A program made the position numbers and the translations under genes. The notes beneath the pieces are model-generated. The model had not been told where the DNA came from. It did not search any database and worked only from the letters and a program-made list of their open reading frames with translations. A DNA stretch of 60,532 nt from Limosilactobacillus balticus. GTDB lineage: Bacteria; Bacillota; Bacilli; Lactobacillales; Lactobacillaceae. This document shows positions 17,769 through 26,661 of the stretch, piece after piece. The DNA is taken from the NCBI RefSeq assembly GCF_014145615.1, contig NZ_JACIVH010000034.1, positions 1 through 60,532 of the forward strand, written 5' to 3'. Numbering within the stretch: the first letter of the stretch is position 1; every line of letters begins with the position of its first letter.

Positions 17769-18543
17769 AAAATAACCCAAACAATTTCTTACGTTGCTGA
17801 ACCTTCTTAATCTGATGACGACCAATTTCATCCCCGTTAATGATGGCTCGCGCATTATCTTGGTATTCTTGGGCAAGGCCAGCGCCAAATTCACGCGATA
17901 ATTTTTCAAAGGCTTGCCGCATTTCGTATTTTCGTCCTGGAAGGTCATGAGCATCAGAAGCAAAAATATATCCTTGACCGGCCGCAATCAGGTTCTTACT
18001 GAATTTTTCGACCTTTTTACCAAATGTACCAACATAGGAACTAGCGGTGATTTGTGACAGACACCCTTTTTCCAACATTTGATAAAGCAAGTCTGGTTCA
18101 GCCATGATCTTGGTATTCCGTTCAGGGTGAACAACCACTGGCGTAATTCCCCGTTGCTGGAGGTTAAAGATCATCTGGTTAGTGTAATGAGGTACATCAT
18201 TGTCTGGAAATTCCAGCATCATATACTTCCCACTCTCATCAGCAAATAGAATATCATCATTATCAAGAGCTTCAATTAGCTGACCATTAATTCGCACTTC
18301 TTGTCCGGGAAAGACCGTTAGTGGAATATTATTTTTCTCCAGCTCTTCCTGAAATTCTTTTGTTCGCGCCAAAACATCTTGTTTATGGTTTACATAGTGC
18401 CCGTTCATATGGTGAGGGGTTAAAAGTGCATGGGTAACCCCGTTTTCTGTTGCTTCTTTTGCAAGTCGCAATGAAATCTCCATACTTTTTGAACCATCAT
18501 CAATCCCCGGCAAAAGGTGACAATGCAAATCAACCATTACCAT
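17767..18543 (-). CDS. PHP-type protein-tyrosine phosphatase (CpsB/YwqE family)
   Basis: 258 aa from ATG 18543, chosen because AAGGG lies nine bases upstream; an in-frame GTG lies at 18564. The N-terminus VDLHCHLLPGIDDGS is the metal-binding opening of the PHP-fold manganese-dependent phosphotyrosine phosphatases. HPERN in the middle and FASDAHD later supply further ligands. Such enzymes dephosphorylate the Tyr-rich tail of the CpsD/Wzd kinase and so tune exopolysaccharide length and amount. Normally the gene sits beside wzz and the kinase. Here it is a lone gene next to sbcDC, about 30 kb away from the kinase at 48458-49204. Confidence 0.88.
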   Translation of the reverse strand: MVMVDLHCHLLPGIDDGSKSMEISLRLAKEATENGVTHALLTPHHMNGHYVNHKQDVLARTKEFQEELEKNNIPLTVFPGQEVRINGQLIEALDNDDILFADESGKYMMLEFPDNDVPHYTNQMIFNLQQRGITPVVVHPERNTKIMAEPDLLYQMLEKGCLSQITASSYVGTFGKKVEKFSKNLIAAGQGYIFASDAHDLPGRKYEMRQAFEKLSREFGAGLAQEYQDNARAIINGDEIGRHQIKKVQQRKKLFGLF

Positions 18544-18658
18544 TCTTCTCATCCCTTTTTTCACATATTAATATTTTAAGTATAGCAAGTTATAGCGGGA
18601 TTTTATAGGTACTTAGGGCAAAACTTCACAGATTATATAAGTTAGTGCTATAAAAGAC

Positions 18659-20542
18659 TTATTCGTACCGTTTGAGGGCTGCACCAATTCCTACTAGCCC
18701 AATAACAGCGCCAAGGGCAATAATTGGAAGTGAAGATTCATCCCCGGTTCGTGGCAAAGCATTATTTGTTGTCTTGGCCGCAAACGACTTAGCTGATGAA
18801 GGTCGAGAAGTGTTATTTAGAGCTGCATGATTTTTGACTATGGACTGGACATCAGTTTGCTTGGTTTGCGGAGTCACCAATATTTCTGGTACTAGATTAT
18901 CATTATTAACTTCTACTATCTGGGCAGAAAGATCATTCGCATGCTTATTATTTTCTTGGACAGGATCAACCGTTTCTTGGACAGGCAAAGTCTCTTTATT
19001 AACGTCTGTCTGTTTTTCTATCGCGGTAACAGTAACTTGCTCGCTAGTTAAAATCACCGATCCATCAGGAAAAACAATTAAGACATCTTCAGTATGCTTT
19101 CCGGGATGTTGAAGGTCGGCCGCAACTTTCGTATCATCTTTCCATACTACCTTCGTTCCCTGAGGCAGTTTATTTTCTTGTTCATCGCCGGGCAAAGTAA
19201 TAACAGCTTTATTCTGATGATCATTCTCAACTGCAATCGCTGTCGTAACTTTAGGAAGAGGAGTTTCTCCTGGCTCAATTGTTAATGGTTCAAGGTTGAT
19301 TAGCGAACTGTACTTTAAGGCATCAGTTTGTGTAGGAAGTTTCTCTTTTGCTGACGCTAACTTTTCTTGTGAATTTGTCTTATTAAGAAGTGCTTGCAAG
19401 AGCTTGGTTTGCGCATTGATTGCTTGAGATTGCATAATATTGCGCTTATCTTTGGCCTGAGTAAGTAGTTCTTCTTGAAGTGCCAGGTTTTGTTGAGCTT
19501 GTGACATTGCACTTTCGACATCTTTAATTTGTTGAGTAGCAGTAATAAGTGGTTGGGAAATCTGCTCTAACTTTTGAAGTAATTCTTGGGCAGCAATGGA
19601 TGTTTTTTCTGCCTTTTCTACAGCCGACTGCGTTTTATTATGTAATTCGGCCAATCTTTGTTGAATTTTATTTAGAGCTTCCTCGTGATTTTCAATTAAA
19701 TTCTTTGTATGATCAATTTCGTCAACATCATTCCACTCATTATAATTAGGGGAACTATAAGAATACGATAAACCGTATGAATCAGTATTTATCCAGCTGA
19801 TATTATACTTGGGCTTATAATATTTTCCTTCTCTTTGTGCTGCTTCAACCTTATATAATTCTTCTAGTTCTTCTTTTACTGTTGATCTTGCTTGTTCAAG
19901 ATTCTTAATATTATCTTCAAATGGTCTACCCATTTTCAGATAATTAATGGTTTTCTCGTTTTCCGCAATAATCTTCTTCAAGAAATCAATATTTCCTTGA
20001 TAGTTATTCGCAAGAAAATTTTTATACGCTTGATTCTTAGAAATTAGGTTTCCTTGATTATCATAAGCAATGTAATCAAGCATTGATCTTTCATAAACAC
20101 TCAATTCACTACCAGAAAATGCCGTGTATGAAATATTAACTGGTTGTTTCAATAGTTCGTAATATTCATCATGAGCGTTAGTTAAAACTTGTTGAGCATT
20201 TTCTTTCGTTTGCTCAAGGGATGATAATTGCTCTTTCGTCTGTTTAACTTGATTCTTATTTAGATCAACATTTTGATCCGCGTCTGCCAAATTTTGATTA
20301 GCAATATTAAGGCCATTATTTGCAGTTGCTACATCAGCATTGGCTTTATTCACTGCGTCTTGGGCTGCACAGACATTTTGCTGCGCTTGTTGGTTCGTAT
20401 CAGGCAGCGTTTGTTGAATAGTATTTTTATTCTTTTGTACTGTATCAGCTTTGGCGGAATTACTAATAGCCGTCACCCCCGTTGTAACAGCCACCACCGT
20501 CGCAGTTGTTGCTAAACTCTTCTTTAATTTTCTTTTCTTCAT
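18659..20542 (-). CDS. LPxTG-anchored coiled-coil surface protein (SEC10/PgrA-like)
   Basis: 627 aa. Signal peptide (residues 1-32, ending SAKA), then long coiled-coil segments rich in Gln/Asn/Ala (about 35-115 and 280-400) around a central aromatic domain (YTAFSGSELSVYERSML, then LISKNQAYKNFL) characteristic of SEC10/PgrA surface-exclusion-like proteins. A Rib-type domain follows (about 425-505, GTKVVWKDDTKV, VLIVFPDGSV). LPRTG near residue 596, a hydrophobic stretch and a basic tail anchor it to peptidoglycan. The family is linked to adhesion and aggregation; the ligand is unknown. An imperfect hairpin at 20578-20606 lies in the leader region. Confidence 0.85.
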   Translation of the reverse strand: MKKRKLKKSLATTATVVAVTTGVTAISNSAKADTVQKNKNTIQQTLPDTNQQAQQNVCAAQDAVNKANADVATANNGLNIANQNLADADQNVDLNKNQVKQTKEQLSSLEQTKENAQQVLTNAHDEYYELLKQPVNISYTAFSGSELSVYERSMLDYIAYDNQGNLISKNQAYKNFLANNYQGNIDFLKKIIAENEKTINYLKMGRPFEDNIKNLEQARSTVKEELEELYKVEAAQREGKYYKPKYNISWINTDSYGLSYSYSSPNYNEWNDVDEIDHTKNLIENHEEALNKIQQRLAELHNKTQSAVEKAEKTSIAAQELLQKLEQISQPLITATQQIKDVESAMSQAQQNLALQEELLTQAKDKRNIMQSQAINAQTKLLQALLNKTNSQEKLASAKEKLPTQTDALKYSSLINLEPLTIEPGETPLPKVTTAIAVENDHQNKAVITLPGDEQENKLPQGTKVVWKDDTKVAADLQHPGKHTEDVLIVFPDGSVILTSEQVTVTAIEKQTDVNKETLPVQETVDPVQENNKHANDLSAQIVEVNNDNLVPEILVTPQTKQTDVQSIVKNHAALNNTSRPSSAKSFAAKTTNNALPRTGDESSLPIIALGAVIGLVGIGAALKRYE

Positions 20543-20711
20543 AAATAAAACCCACTTAATTATATTTAAAATTACAAAAGGCCAGTCAGCGAATATCGTT
20601 GATTGGTCTTAATAATCTTTATCATTTTAGCATACTTTATGCTACTTTCGTGAACGTTCTGGTAAAAGCTTTTCTCTTTTTACTATTGAAGTAAGCTTCA
20701 TGGTGCTTTTT

Positions 20712-20770
20712 TGATTAAAAAAGCGAGTGCGAATTAACCGCCTTGTCAAGGAAGTTAATTTCCACTCACC
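20712..20770 (-). terminator. terminator behind the small membrane protein gene
   Basis: GAGTGGAAATTAAC pairs with GTTAATTCGCACTC (20723-20769) with small mismatches. On the minus strand GCTTTTTTAATC follows. Confidence 0.65.
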
Positions 20771-20778
20771 TATTTATA

Positions 20779-21036
20779 TTATTCTTCAAATGCCTTTAGC
20801 TGTTTCCAAAACATTGGGAGCAAGAATAACTGGAGGAATAATACACAACCAGTAAGGACACTTGTATAACTAAAGAAGATCAATTCTGAAAATAAGTCGG
20901 CTAAGATTACGACCGCGATACAAAGCTGGCTAACAGTTAACCATTCTCGCTTAATTCTATTAGCTGAGAAGATCATTACTAATTGAATTGCTACTAAGAC
21001 TGCCTGAATCAACTGTAGTAAAAATAGTGAATGCAT
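20779..21036 (-). CDS. small integral membrane protein, unknown
   Basis: 85 aa with three hydrophobic segments (about residues 3-23, 35-55 and 57-77) and no recognised motif. It follows the mmuMP genes on the same strand after about 80 bp and ends at its own terminator. Conserved-hypothetical type; function unknown. Confidence 0.6.
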   Translation of the reverse strand: MHSLFLLQLIQAVLVAIQLVMIFSANRIKREWLTVSQLCIAVVILADLFSELIFFSYTSVLTGCVLFLQLFLLPMFWKQLKAFEE

Positions 21037-21114
21037 TTGATATCTCCTAACTAAAAATTATCCTCGTACATTTTACTACACGTTATGAATTTTTTAATTA
21101 CAGCTTTTTTACAT

Positions 21115-22518
21115 CTATTTAACAACTGTTGAAACCTTTTTCTTCGTAGTATACTTGCGCCACAAGGTCTGTAAATAATAAGCAGCATAGCAAACAATTA
21201 CAAATGGAATCGTACAATACAAGGCAATTCGTTGTTGCGGATCAAACCAAATTAAGATGCAAGAAAGGCTGCTAGCAATAAACGCAAACCATGGAACAAT
21301 CGGATACCATGGCGTACGATACTTTAACTCACTTAACTGGTGACCAGCCGCTAAAAAGCGCCGACGAAAAATGAGTTCACATAAGGAAATCGCAATCCAT
21401 ACAAAGACAACCGCCAATCCAGAAACAGAAACCAAGACTAAATAGACCGTTCCAGCGGCATAGATGCTGGAAAGCAAAGCTAAAATCCCACCAAGCATAC
21501 TTAAGAGCAATGCGAAAACAGGAATCCCGCGCTTATTAGTTTTGGCGATGACAGCCGGAATTGTTCCTTCATTAGCTAATGACCATAGCATCCGGGTTGA
21601 CGCGTATAAACCAGAATTGGCGGCAGAAATAATCGCGGTGAGGACGACAAAATTCATTAAGTCGGCAGCATATGGAATGCCGAGTTGGCTAAAAACATAG
21701 ACAAATGGACTTTGTGTTACCCCCGCCTTTTGATAAGGAATCAAAGAGGCCATAACGATCATGCTCCCGACAAAAAAGATCACTAACCGCCATAAAGTAG
21801 TATGGATCGCCTTAGGGAGGGTCTTTTCAGGATGCTTAGTTTCCCCCGCGGTGATGGCGATTAATTCAGTCCCAGAGAAAGCAAAATTAACCGTTAACAT
21901 CGTCATAAATAATCCACTAAAACCACCTGGAAATAGGCCGCCCTTAGTAAAATTATTTAGCAAAGGCGCATGATGATAACCTTGAATCGGAATAAGGCCA
22001 ATTACTGCTAAAGCCCCCAACAAAATAAACGCGCAGATCGCAACCACTTTAATCACCGCAAACCAAAATTCACTTTCCGCAAATGTTTTGACAGTAAAAA
22101 TGTTAGATAAGAGGATAATGATGATAAATAACAAGCTCCACCACCAAACCGGAATCTGGGGAAACCAGCGCTTCATAATTAGACCAGCCGCGGTAAATTC
22201 GGAGCCCATCGCAATCGTCCAAGTCAACCAATAAAGGATCGCAACGGTAAATCCAGTAGCAGGTCCGATCAGATTTTTGGCGTAAACATGAAAAGCCCCC
22301 GTATACGGCATCGCAACACTCAACTCACCTAAACATAGCATGACGGCATAAACGATTAACGCACCAATCAAATAAGCAATAACGGTTCCCAACGGCCCAG
22401 CCTGATGAATCGTGTAACCAGAACTCAGAAATAGGCCGGTCCCGATCACTCCACCAAGCGCAATCATCTGGATATGACGAGCACTCATTTCACGGGCTAA
22501 ATGCGTTTTCTTAGTCAT
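21115..22518 (-). CDS. mmuP: amino-acid permease, probable S-methylmethionine transporter
   Basis: 467 aa with about 12 hydrophobic segments. The N-terminus ([15 protein letters not shown]) is the typical APC-superfamily TM1 motif, followed by [16 protein letters not shown]. The start is ATG 22518: its Shine-Dalgarno GGAAGGAGG lies in the last codons of mmuM, and the genes overlap by 8 bp. In-frame sequence upstream (to 22593) belongs to mmuM in another frame. Tight pairing with a homocysteine S-methyltransferase and a Met T-box points to S-methylmethionine import as methyl donor for methionine synthesis. A general amino-acid specificity is possible. Confidence 0.8.
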   Translation of the reverse strand: MTKKTHLAREMSARHIQMIALGGVIGTGLFLSSGYTIHQAGPLGTVIAYLIGALIVYAVMLCLGELSVAMPYTGAFHVYAKNLIGPATGFTVAILYWLTWTIAMGSEFTAAGLIMKRWFPQIPVWWWSLLFIIIILLSNIFTVKTFAESEFWFAVIKVVAICAFILLGALAVIGLIPIQGYHHAPLLNNFTKGGLFPGGFSGLFMTMLTVNFAFSGTELIAITAGETKHPEKTLPKAIHTTLWRLVIFFVGSMIVMASLIPYQKAGVTQSPFVYVFSQLGIPYAADLMNFVVLTAIISAANSGLYASTRMLWSLANEGTIPAVIAKTNKRGIPVFALLLSMLGGILALLSSIYAAGTVYLVLVSVSGLAVVFVWIAISLCELIFRRRFLAAGHQLSELKYRTPWYPIVPWFAFIASSLSCILIWFDPQQRIALYCTIPFVIVCYAAYYLQTLWRKYTTKKKVSTVVK

Positions 22519-23443
22519 GATGGGCGCCTCCTTCCAAGTACTCATGCAAGGCGACAATATCTTGCGGCGTAGTAGTACAGCATCCCCCAACAATTGTCAG
22601 TCCAGCCGCGAGCCATTGTGGTAAGTAATCGACTAACCCGCGACGCCCATGAGGATAGCTCCACGTTTTTGTCATCGGATCATAAGTCGCACTCGAATTA
22701 GGATAAGCAATAACTGGTTTATCAGTGACTTGATGGACCGTCTTAATGGCTGCCGTTACCTCTTCTAACGGAATACAATTTACGCCCACCGCAAAAACAT
22801 TTGGATACTTCGCAACGGTTCGAGCCGCCACTGCTAATGGTGTCCCATCTGGTAAATGCGTGGAATCTTTCAAGGAAAAACTGACATAGCATAGGATATC
22901 GGGAGCCAGTTCTTTGACAAGGTCCAATTCTGCCAACACTTCATCTAAGCGCGGCTGAGTTTCAATTGCAATCACATCAACACCAACCGTTAAAATATCA
23001 GTTAATCGCGGTCGATGAAATTGTTGATATTCAATTGTACTGAGGTGATAATCACCACTATATTCACTCCCGTTAGCAAGATAAGCGCCATAAGGACCAA
23101 GCGCTCCCGCCACATAGTTATAAATACCGGTTTCCTGCTGATATTCATCACGCGCTTCTTTAGCCAAGACGACTGCTCGTTGGATCAATGAATGGGCCTC
23201 TTGTTTTGAATAACCATTCTTTATGAATGCCGGAACATTTGCCTGGTAGGTATCAGTAATTGCTAACCGGGCTCCCGCCTTAAAATATTCCTGGTGAACT
23301 TTTTTAACTAATGCTGGCTGGTTAGCTAAAACACTCGCCGTCCATAATGAGTTATTGGTATCAGCACCTAATTGTTCCAAAGCCGTTGACATTGCGCCGT
23401 CAATTAGTAATGGTTTAGTTAATTCTGCAGTAATCTTTGTCAT
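22511..23443 (-). CDS. mmuM: homocysteine S-methyltransferase
   Basis: 310 aa. Transfers a methyl group from S-methylmethionine (or SAM) to homocysteine, yielding methionine. [15 protein letters not shown] at the N-terminus, GVNCIP in the middle and GGCCTTTP near the C-terminus are family motifs; the three zinc-ligand cysteines are in the last two. First gene of the mmuMP operon, preceded by a complete T-box leader, so expression should rise when tRNA-Met is uncharged. Confidence 0.94.
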   Translation of the reverse strand: MTKITAELTKPLLIDGAMSTALEQLGADTNNSLWTASVLANQPALVKKVHQEYFKAGARLAITDTYQANVPAFIKNGYSKQEAHSLIQRAVVLAKEARDEYQQETGIYNYVAGALGPYGAYLANGSEYSGDYHLSTIEYQQFHRPRLTDILTVGVDVIAIETQPRLDEVLAELDLVKELAPDILCYVSFSLKDSTHLPDGTPLAVAARTVAKYPNVFAVGVNCIPLEEVTAAIKTVHQVTDKPVIAYPNSSATYDPMTKTWSYPHGRRGLVDYLPQWLAAGLTIVGGCCTTTPQDIVALHEYLEGGAHHD

Positions 23444-23459
23444 CTTTATCCTTCCTCGT

Positions 23460-23748
23460 AAATAAAAAAGCCCCTCAAAAAGAAACTAGTCTTTTCAAGG
23501 GACGATCAATACGCGGTACCACCCAAATTCAGGAAAGTTAAAATCCTGCACTCAAACAAACTTATTCATAGTAATAAATTTGCAGCTTGGGTAACGGTAG
23601 CAACGCCGTGATCTGCTAATTATTCACCGATCAATCGCTCACGAACCATCTTCACTAACTCTAGAAATACTGCATTGCACCAGTCACAGCTCTCTGTTAA
23701 ATCTATCATTAGTTACTCATTCGATCTCAGCAAATTCTCATATAAATT
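23460..23748 (-). promoter_or_regulatory. T-box riboswitch, probably methionine-specific
   Basis: The T-box core GGGTGGTACCGCG is at 23512-23524 on the minus strand. It is followed by a terminator hairpin (about 23470-23502, CCCTTGAAAAG...TTTTTGAGGGG) and a T-run at 23460-23469. Upstream lie the distal-loop motif GGTGCAA (about 23675-23681) and a likely specifier ATG at 23647-23649 in the context GTGAAGATGG. An ATG specifier agrees with the genes controlled. Specifier placement is by motif spacing, not a computed fold. Confidence 0.9.
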
Positions 23749-23754
23749 ATGATT

Positions 23755-23783
23755 AGTATAACGAGTGAGGGCAAATTCGTCAA
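23755..23783 (-). promoter_or_regulatory. promoter of the T-box-mmuMP transcript
   Basis: TTGACG (23778-23783) and TATACT (23755-23760) are 17 bp apart, placing the transcript start near 23748 just ahead of stem I. Confidence 0.75.
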
Positions 23784-23807
23784 GGATGTTTTTAATGTGA
23801 TTTTAAT

Positions 23808-23999
23808 TTATAAATGGATCTGATATTGATGACGACACTTAGTTGAATATTTCCAGCCAGTCGAATGCTTAGCAGTAAAGTATTCGTCATCATCAAAAAG
23901 TGGAAATCTAAAATAGTGGCGACGATCTTTACGGTTGTGGTGGGTAAGTGGATATTCTTTTAACTCTCTTGTAGATAAGCGCTTATTGCTTAGCTTTCT
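23808..23999 (-). pseudogene. short coding-like remnant without a start codon
   Basis: On the minus strand a frame ending at TAA 23808-23810 reads protein-like sequence, including RRHYFRFPLFDDDEYF and TGWKYSTKCRHQYQIHL, back to a stop just above 24000. I find no ATG, GTG or TTG in frame, so it looks like the 3' fragment of a lost gene. It overlaps the end of the 87-aa gene in a different frame. Identity unknown. Confidence 0.35.
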
Positions 24000-24246
24000 T
24001 GTACAAGTCCTTTAATTTCTGTTCCTCAATTTTTTTGCAATCATCACAATCAATCTCAAAGGAGAAACCTGCACCTGACACTACACGTTTAATACTGTGA
24101 ACATTTTGATAAAATGTCACCGTACTAAAGAACGTAAAATCTATTAGCGGCTTAGCGTTATTCAGCGCCTTTACCAATTCAGAATACATATATACTTTGT
24201 CATCATGACTGTAAATATAGTCATGAATAACATAACAATTGAACAT
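23983..24246 (-). CDS. small protein, unknown; candidate partner of the Panacea protein
   Basis: 87 aa, rich in Tyr, Phe, Asp and Lys, with a CxxC-like pair (DCDDCKK) near residue 68 and a Lys-rich end. AAAGGA lies 13 bases upstream of the ATG. It is 114 bp downstream of the Panacea-domain gene on the same strand. Panacea antitoxins are encoded beside small, highly variable toxins, so this is a candidate toxin, but nothing in the sequence proves it. Confidence 0.4.
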   Translation of the reverse strand: MFNCYVIHDYIYSHDDKVYMYSELVKALNNAKPLIDFTFFSTVTFYQNVHSIKRVVSGAGFSFEIDCDDCKKIEEQKLKDLYKKAKQ

Positions 24247-24360
24247 TTTGCATAATAATCCTTTCAGGGCCCAATTAACTTAGGCCACTTATGCAAAACC
24301 GGTTTGATGAATGAATAACATTGTTGTACCTCCACATTTTTGACTAATGGTAATAAAGAA

Positions 24361-25071
24361 TTAAGGTATCTGTTCTAGGTAATGATACTTTTTTATATCA
24401 TCATCAGATAGTAGCGTATTTCGTCCTTTACTATATGCTCTATCCCATGGCGTACCATTATTATGAGTTGGATTTTGGTCTGAATTCTCAAATCGCTGTC
24501 CAGAATCAAAAAAATTAGCATATTTTTTGACTGAATTATCAATAAATTCCTTAATTGAAGGATTTAATGCTGCTTTTTGGATAAAATCATAATTCTTTTC
24601 TTGCAATTCCTTTAAATTATCCTGGGCCTTTCGCCATACTTTTCGATCAACAGGGCCATGGTCAAAAGCTTGAAATGATGCTAAGAAAAGGCGATATCCC
24701 TTACTCTCTAAGTAGTCAGCATAACTATAATATAGAACTTTTTGAAGCGGAAATGCATGTAAGTTAAAATGAGTCTTTAAATAACCGGCCACTTCCTCAT
24801 CTGTAAGTTGACTTTTTTCTTTCACTTTTTTTATAAAAAATTTCAAGTCGTGATATGCAATAAACTGCTTAAAATATGGATCTTTTTCACATAAAGAATC
24901 AAATGAAGCATCTTCTGTAGCAAGAATATGTGAGCTAAACGATAATGGAATATCTTTAATCAATTCATTAAAGAATCTTTCATGTTCAAACACTTCATCT
25001 ATGTTATCTGAACCATAGTGGTAGGCCAAAGCTTCATTATCAACTGTAACTAATTCGACTAATTGAATCAT
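24361..25071 (-). CDS. Panacea (DUF4065/SocA-like) domain protein, probable antitoxin
   Basis: 236 aa. The segment FPLQKVLYYSYADYLESKG, then FDHGPVDRKVWR (about residues 106-145), and the C-terminal LSDDDIKKY form the Panacea pattern. Panacea proteins neutralise many unrelated toxins and also occur in phages and mobile DNA. The N-terminal ~85 residues are an extra region of unknown function, which in such proteins may give toxin specificity. GGAGG precedes the ATG. It lies between a membrane protein (66 bp upstream) and the 87-aa gene, all on the minus strand. Confidence 0.75.
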   Translation of the reverse strand: MIQLVELVTVDNEALAYHYGSDNIDEVFEHERFFNELIKDIPLSFSSHILATEDASFDSLCEKDPYFKQFIAYHDLKFFIKKVKEKSQLTDEEVAGYLKTHFNLHAFPLQKVLYYSYADYLESKGYRLFLASFQAFDHGPVDRKVWRKAQDNLKELQEKNYDFIQKAALNPSIKEFIDNSVKKYANFFDSGQRFENSDQNPTHNNGTPWDRAYSKGRNTLLSDDDIKKYHYLEQIP

Positions 25072-25137
25072 GATTTATTGCCTCCTTCTTCTAAAATATT
25101 ATCTCGTTGCTTTATCTGTTCCTCTTCAATTTTCCTT

Positions 25138-25713
25138 TTAATCAGTACTACTTATTCCTGTACTCTCTTGATTTTCTGGCAATGGATTACTATCCGCCTT
25201 ATTCTCCCACGGATCATCGGTTCCATAGCTATATTCTTCTGGTCCATGAATTCCCTTGCTAGAAAAACTTTCCATATCCCGATCAACACTTTCTTTCATA
25301 GCTTTATCCCACCAAATAATTTTTAATCCACATTTACAAGTGTATGTTCCTGTATAAACCAATCCTGGATAAAAAGGTTCATTGTCATATGAACAAGTTG
25401 CTTCATGCTCTTTTATCGTTGTTTCTGCTGCTTCAACGCTATCAAGTTTGATAATTTTCCCTGCATTTGGCCTATCTTTATGATTCTCAGATAATTGGTT
25501 TGATTCACTGTTTTCCTTCTCTGAGTCACTTTCGCTTGATTTTATAGTTTCACTTGAACTTTTCTTTTTGGCATTAGTCTTAGATGTTTCTGCATAGTTA
25601 TGTTTCGCGTGATGCTGATTTGATCTAATTCCTGCAAATGCTACTAGGCATACTGCTGTAATACCTAATGATATTAATATAAGATTTATGATTTTATCTA
25701 TTTTCATCGTCAT
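25138..25713 (-). CDS. membrane-anchored hydrophilic protein, unknown
   Basis: 191 aa. One N-terminal hydrophobic segment (about residues 8-28), a charged Ser/Glu/Lys-rich spacer (about 40-85), and a C-terminal domain with three cysteines (CSYDNEPFYPG, YTCKCG). The CxC near residue 133 and the cysteine near 113 could bind metal or form a disulfide outside the cell. No recognised family. It could belong with the Panacea module or merely sit next to it. Confidence 0.5.
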   Translation of the reverse strand: MTMKIDKIINLILISLGITAVCLVAFAGIRSNQHHAKHNYAETSKTNAKKKSSSETIKSSESDSEKENSESNQLSENHKDRPNAGKIIKLDSVEAAETTIKEHEATCSYDNEPFYPGLVYTGTYTCKCGLKIIWWDKAMKESVDRDMESFSSKGIHGPEEYSYGTDDPWENKADSNPLPENQESTGISSTD

Positions 25714-25855
25714 CTCCTATAATTGAGGCTTTAAATATCTACATTACCTATTTTATAATAACTTATCTTTTGGATACTTGCTTGATAAGGTCACTTCTTT
25801 TTACTCATCTCCACCTGCTAATTGCAGAATTTCGACTTTTTTGTAATACATACCA

Positions 25856-25889
25856 TAAAAAAAGCGACGACTAAAATTAGTCATCGTCA
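25856..25889 (-). terminator. terminator-like hairpin, minus strand
   Basis: GACGATGACTAA pairs with TTAGTCGTCGC (with one bulge) and is followed by TTTTTTT on the minus strand. No protein gene ends here. Confidence 0.6.
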
Positions 25890-26124
25890 ATCAAACGTTA
25901 TATATTAGAGTTTTAATTATCTTAAGAGTTATAATCTTTACAAATAAATATGCTTGCCTATTCACATCATTACCAAACAGATATTTTTGTTATCTGTTCA
26001 GTACCCTTATACAAGAGAACCAATAATTACTCGTTTTTATTTAGTAAATCATGTTCATTATAAAAAATCAGAAGCAAGATGAAATCTTACTCCTTACAAA
26101 AACAAATATTGCTTTTCAATACTA
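25859..26124 (-). ncRNA. possible small RNA between a TTGACA promoter and a terminator
   Basis: On the minus strand TTGACA (26153-26158) and a weak -10 TAGGCT (26130-26135, 17-bp spacing) could start a transcript near 26124 that runs without a long reading frame to the terminator at 25856-25889. It would include a perfect 8-bp hairpin AACAGATA/TATCTGTT (25976-25998). Sequence-only guess; the -10 is poor. Confidence 0.22.
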
Positions 26125-26189
26125 TGTTAAGCCTAATACTAAGAGCTTAACTTGTCAATTATTTTATCGCTGTTTGTAAAATTAAGTTA

Positions 26190-26300
26190 GAGTAGAATGA
26201 AACACACGAAGAGAATATCTTTACGTGTTCCTGTCCTGTTTGCTTGCTGAATAAGCTAAAAGGCATCCTCACTAAAGAATACAGGGGATGCCTTTTCTAT
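26190..26300 (+). ncRNA. possible structured RNA ending in a strong terminator
   Basis: Three hairpins follow one another on the plus strand: ACACG...CGTGT (about 26202-26225, with AGA/TCT inside), GCTTGCTGAATAAGC (about 26241-26256), and GGCATCC...GGATGCC (26262-26292) ending in TTTTC. TAGAAT (26193-26198) might be a -10, but no good -35 is seen. The stretch 25714-26316 carries no protein gene. The last hairpin could alternatively terminate minus-strand mazEF. Confidence 0.3.
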
Positions 26301-26316
26301 AACAAGCATTACAACC

Positions 26317-26661
26317 TCATTTAATCACTAATTGAACCTTTTTCTGGATTTCTTCAAACAAATCAGCTGGCATTATTTCGATAAATTGCCATTTGCATTG
26401 ATGAAAGTCAAATAATTTTAATTACTCAACATAATCTGTTCCATTTGTCTGTGTAAGATTATCTAATTGGACGTGTAAAGGATAGTCTGTGCCATGCGAA
26501 ATGGGAACTACCCATGCAAAAGGTAAAGTTTCTGAAAGAATATCATTATTAACTACCGCAGCTGGTCGACATTTTTGAATTTCTGTTTCTGCCGAAGGAT
26601 CAAAGTTAATATAAATAATACTTCCTCGTTTTAGTTTAGTATCTTCATTCGTCTTTAGCAC
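26317..26661 (-). pseudogene. mazF: MazF-type mRNA interferase, cut by a nonsense codon
   Basis: The GTG-started frame (KRGSIIYINFDPSAETE, then QKCRPAAVVNN, then WVVPISHG) matches MazF/PemK toxins but stops after 79 aa at TAA 26422-26424. Reading on in the same frame gives LKLFDFHQCKWQFIEIMPAD and so on to TGA 26317-26319, restoring a normal 114-residue length. Most homologues have Gln after YVE, so a single CAA-to-TAA change is the likely lesion. The start overlaps the mazE stop by 7 bp. The truncated product lacks the C-terminal strand and helix and is probably inactive. Confidence 0.8.

Noticed and set aside
25976-26300. Fst/Ldr-type type I toxin
   Set aside because: Convergent terminators fit the idea, but no short hydrophobic peptide frame with a ribosome site is present.
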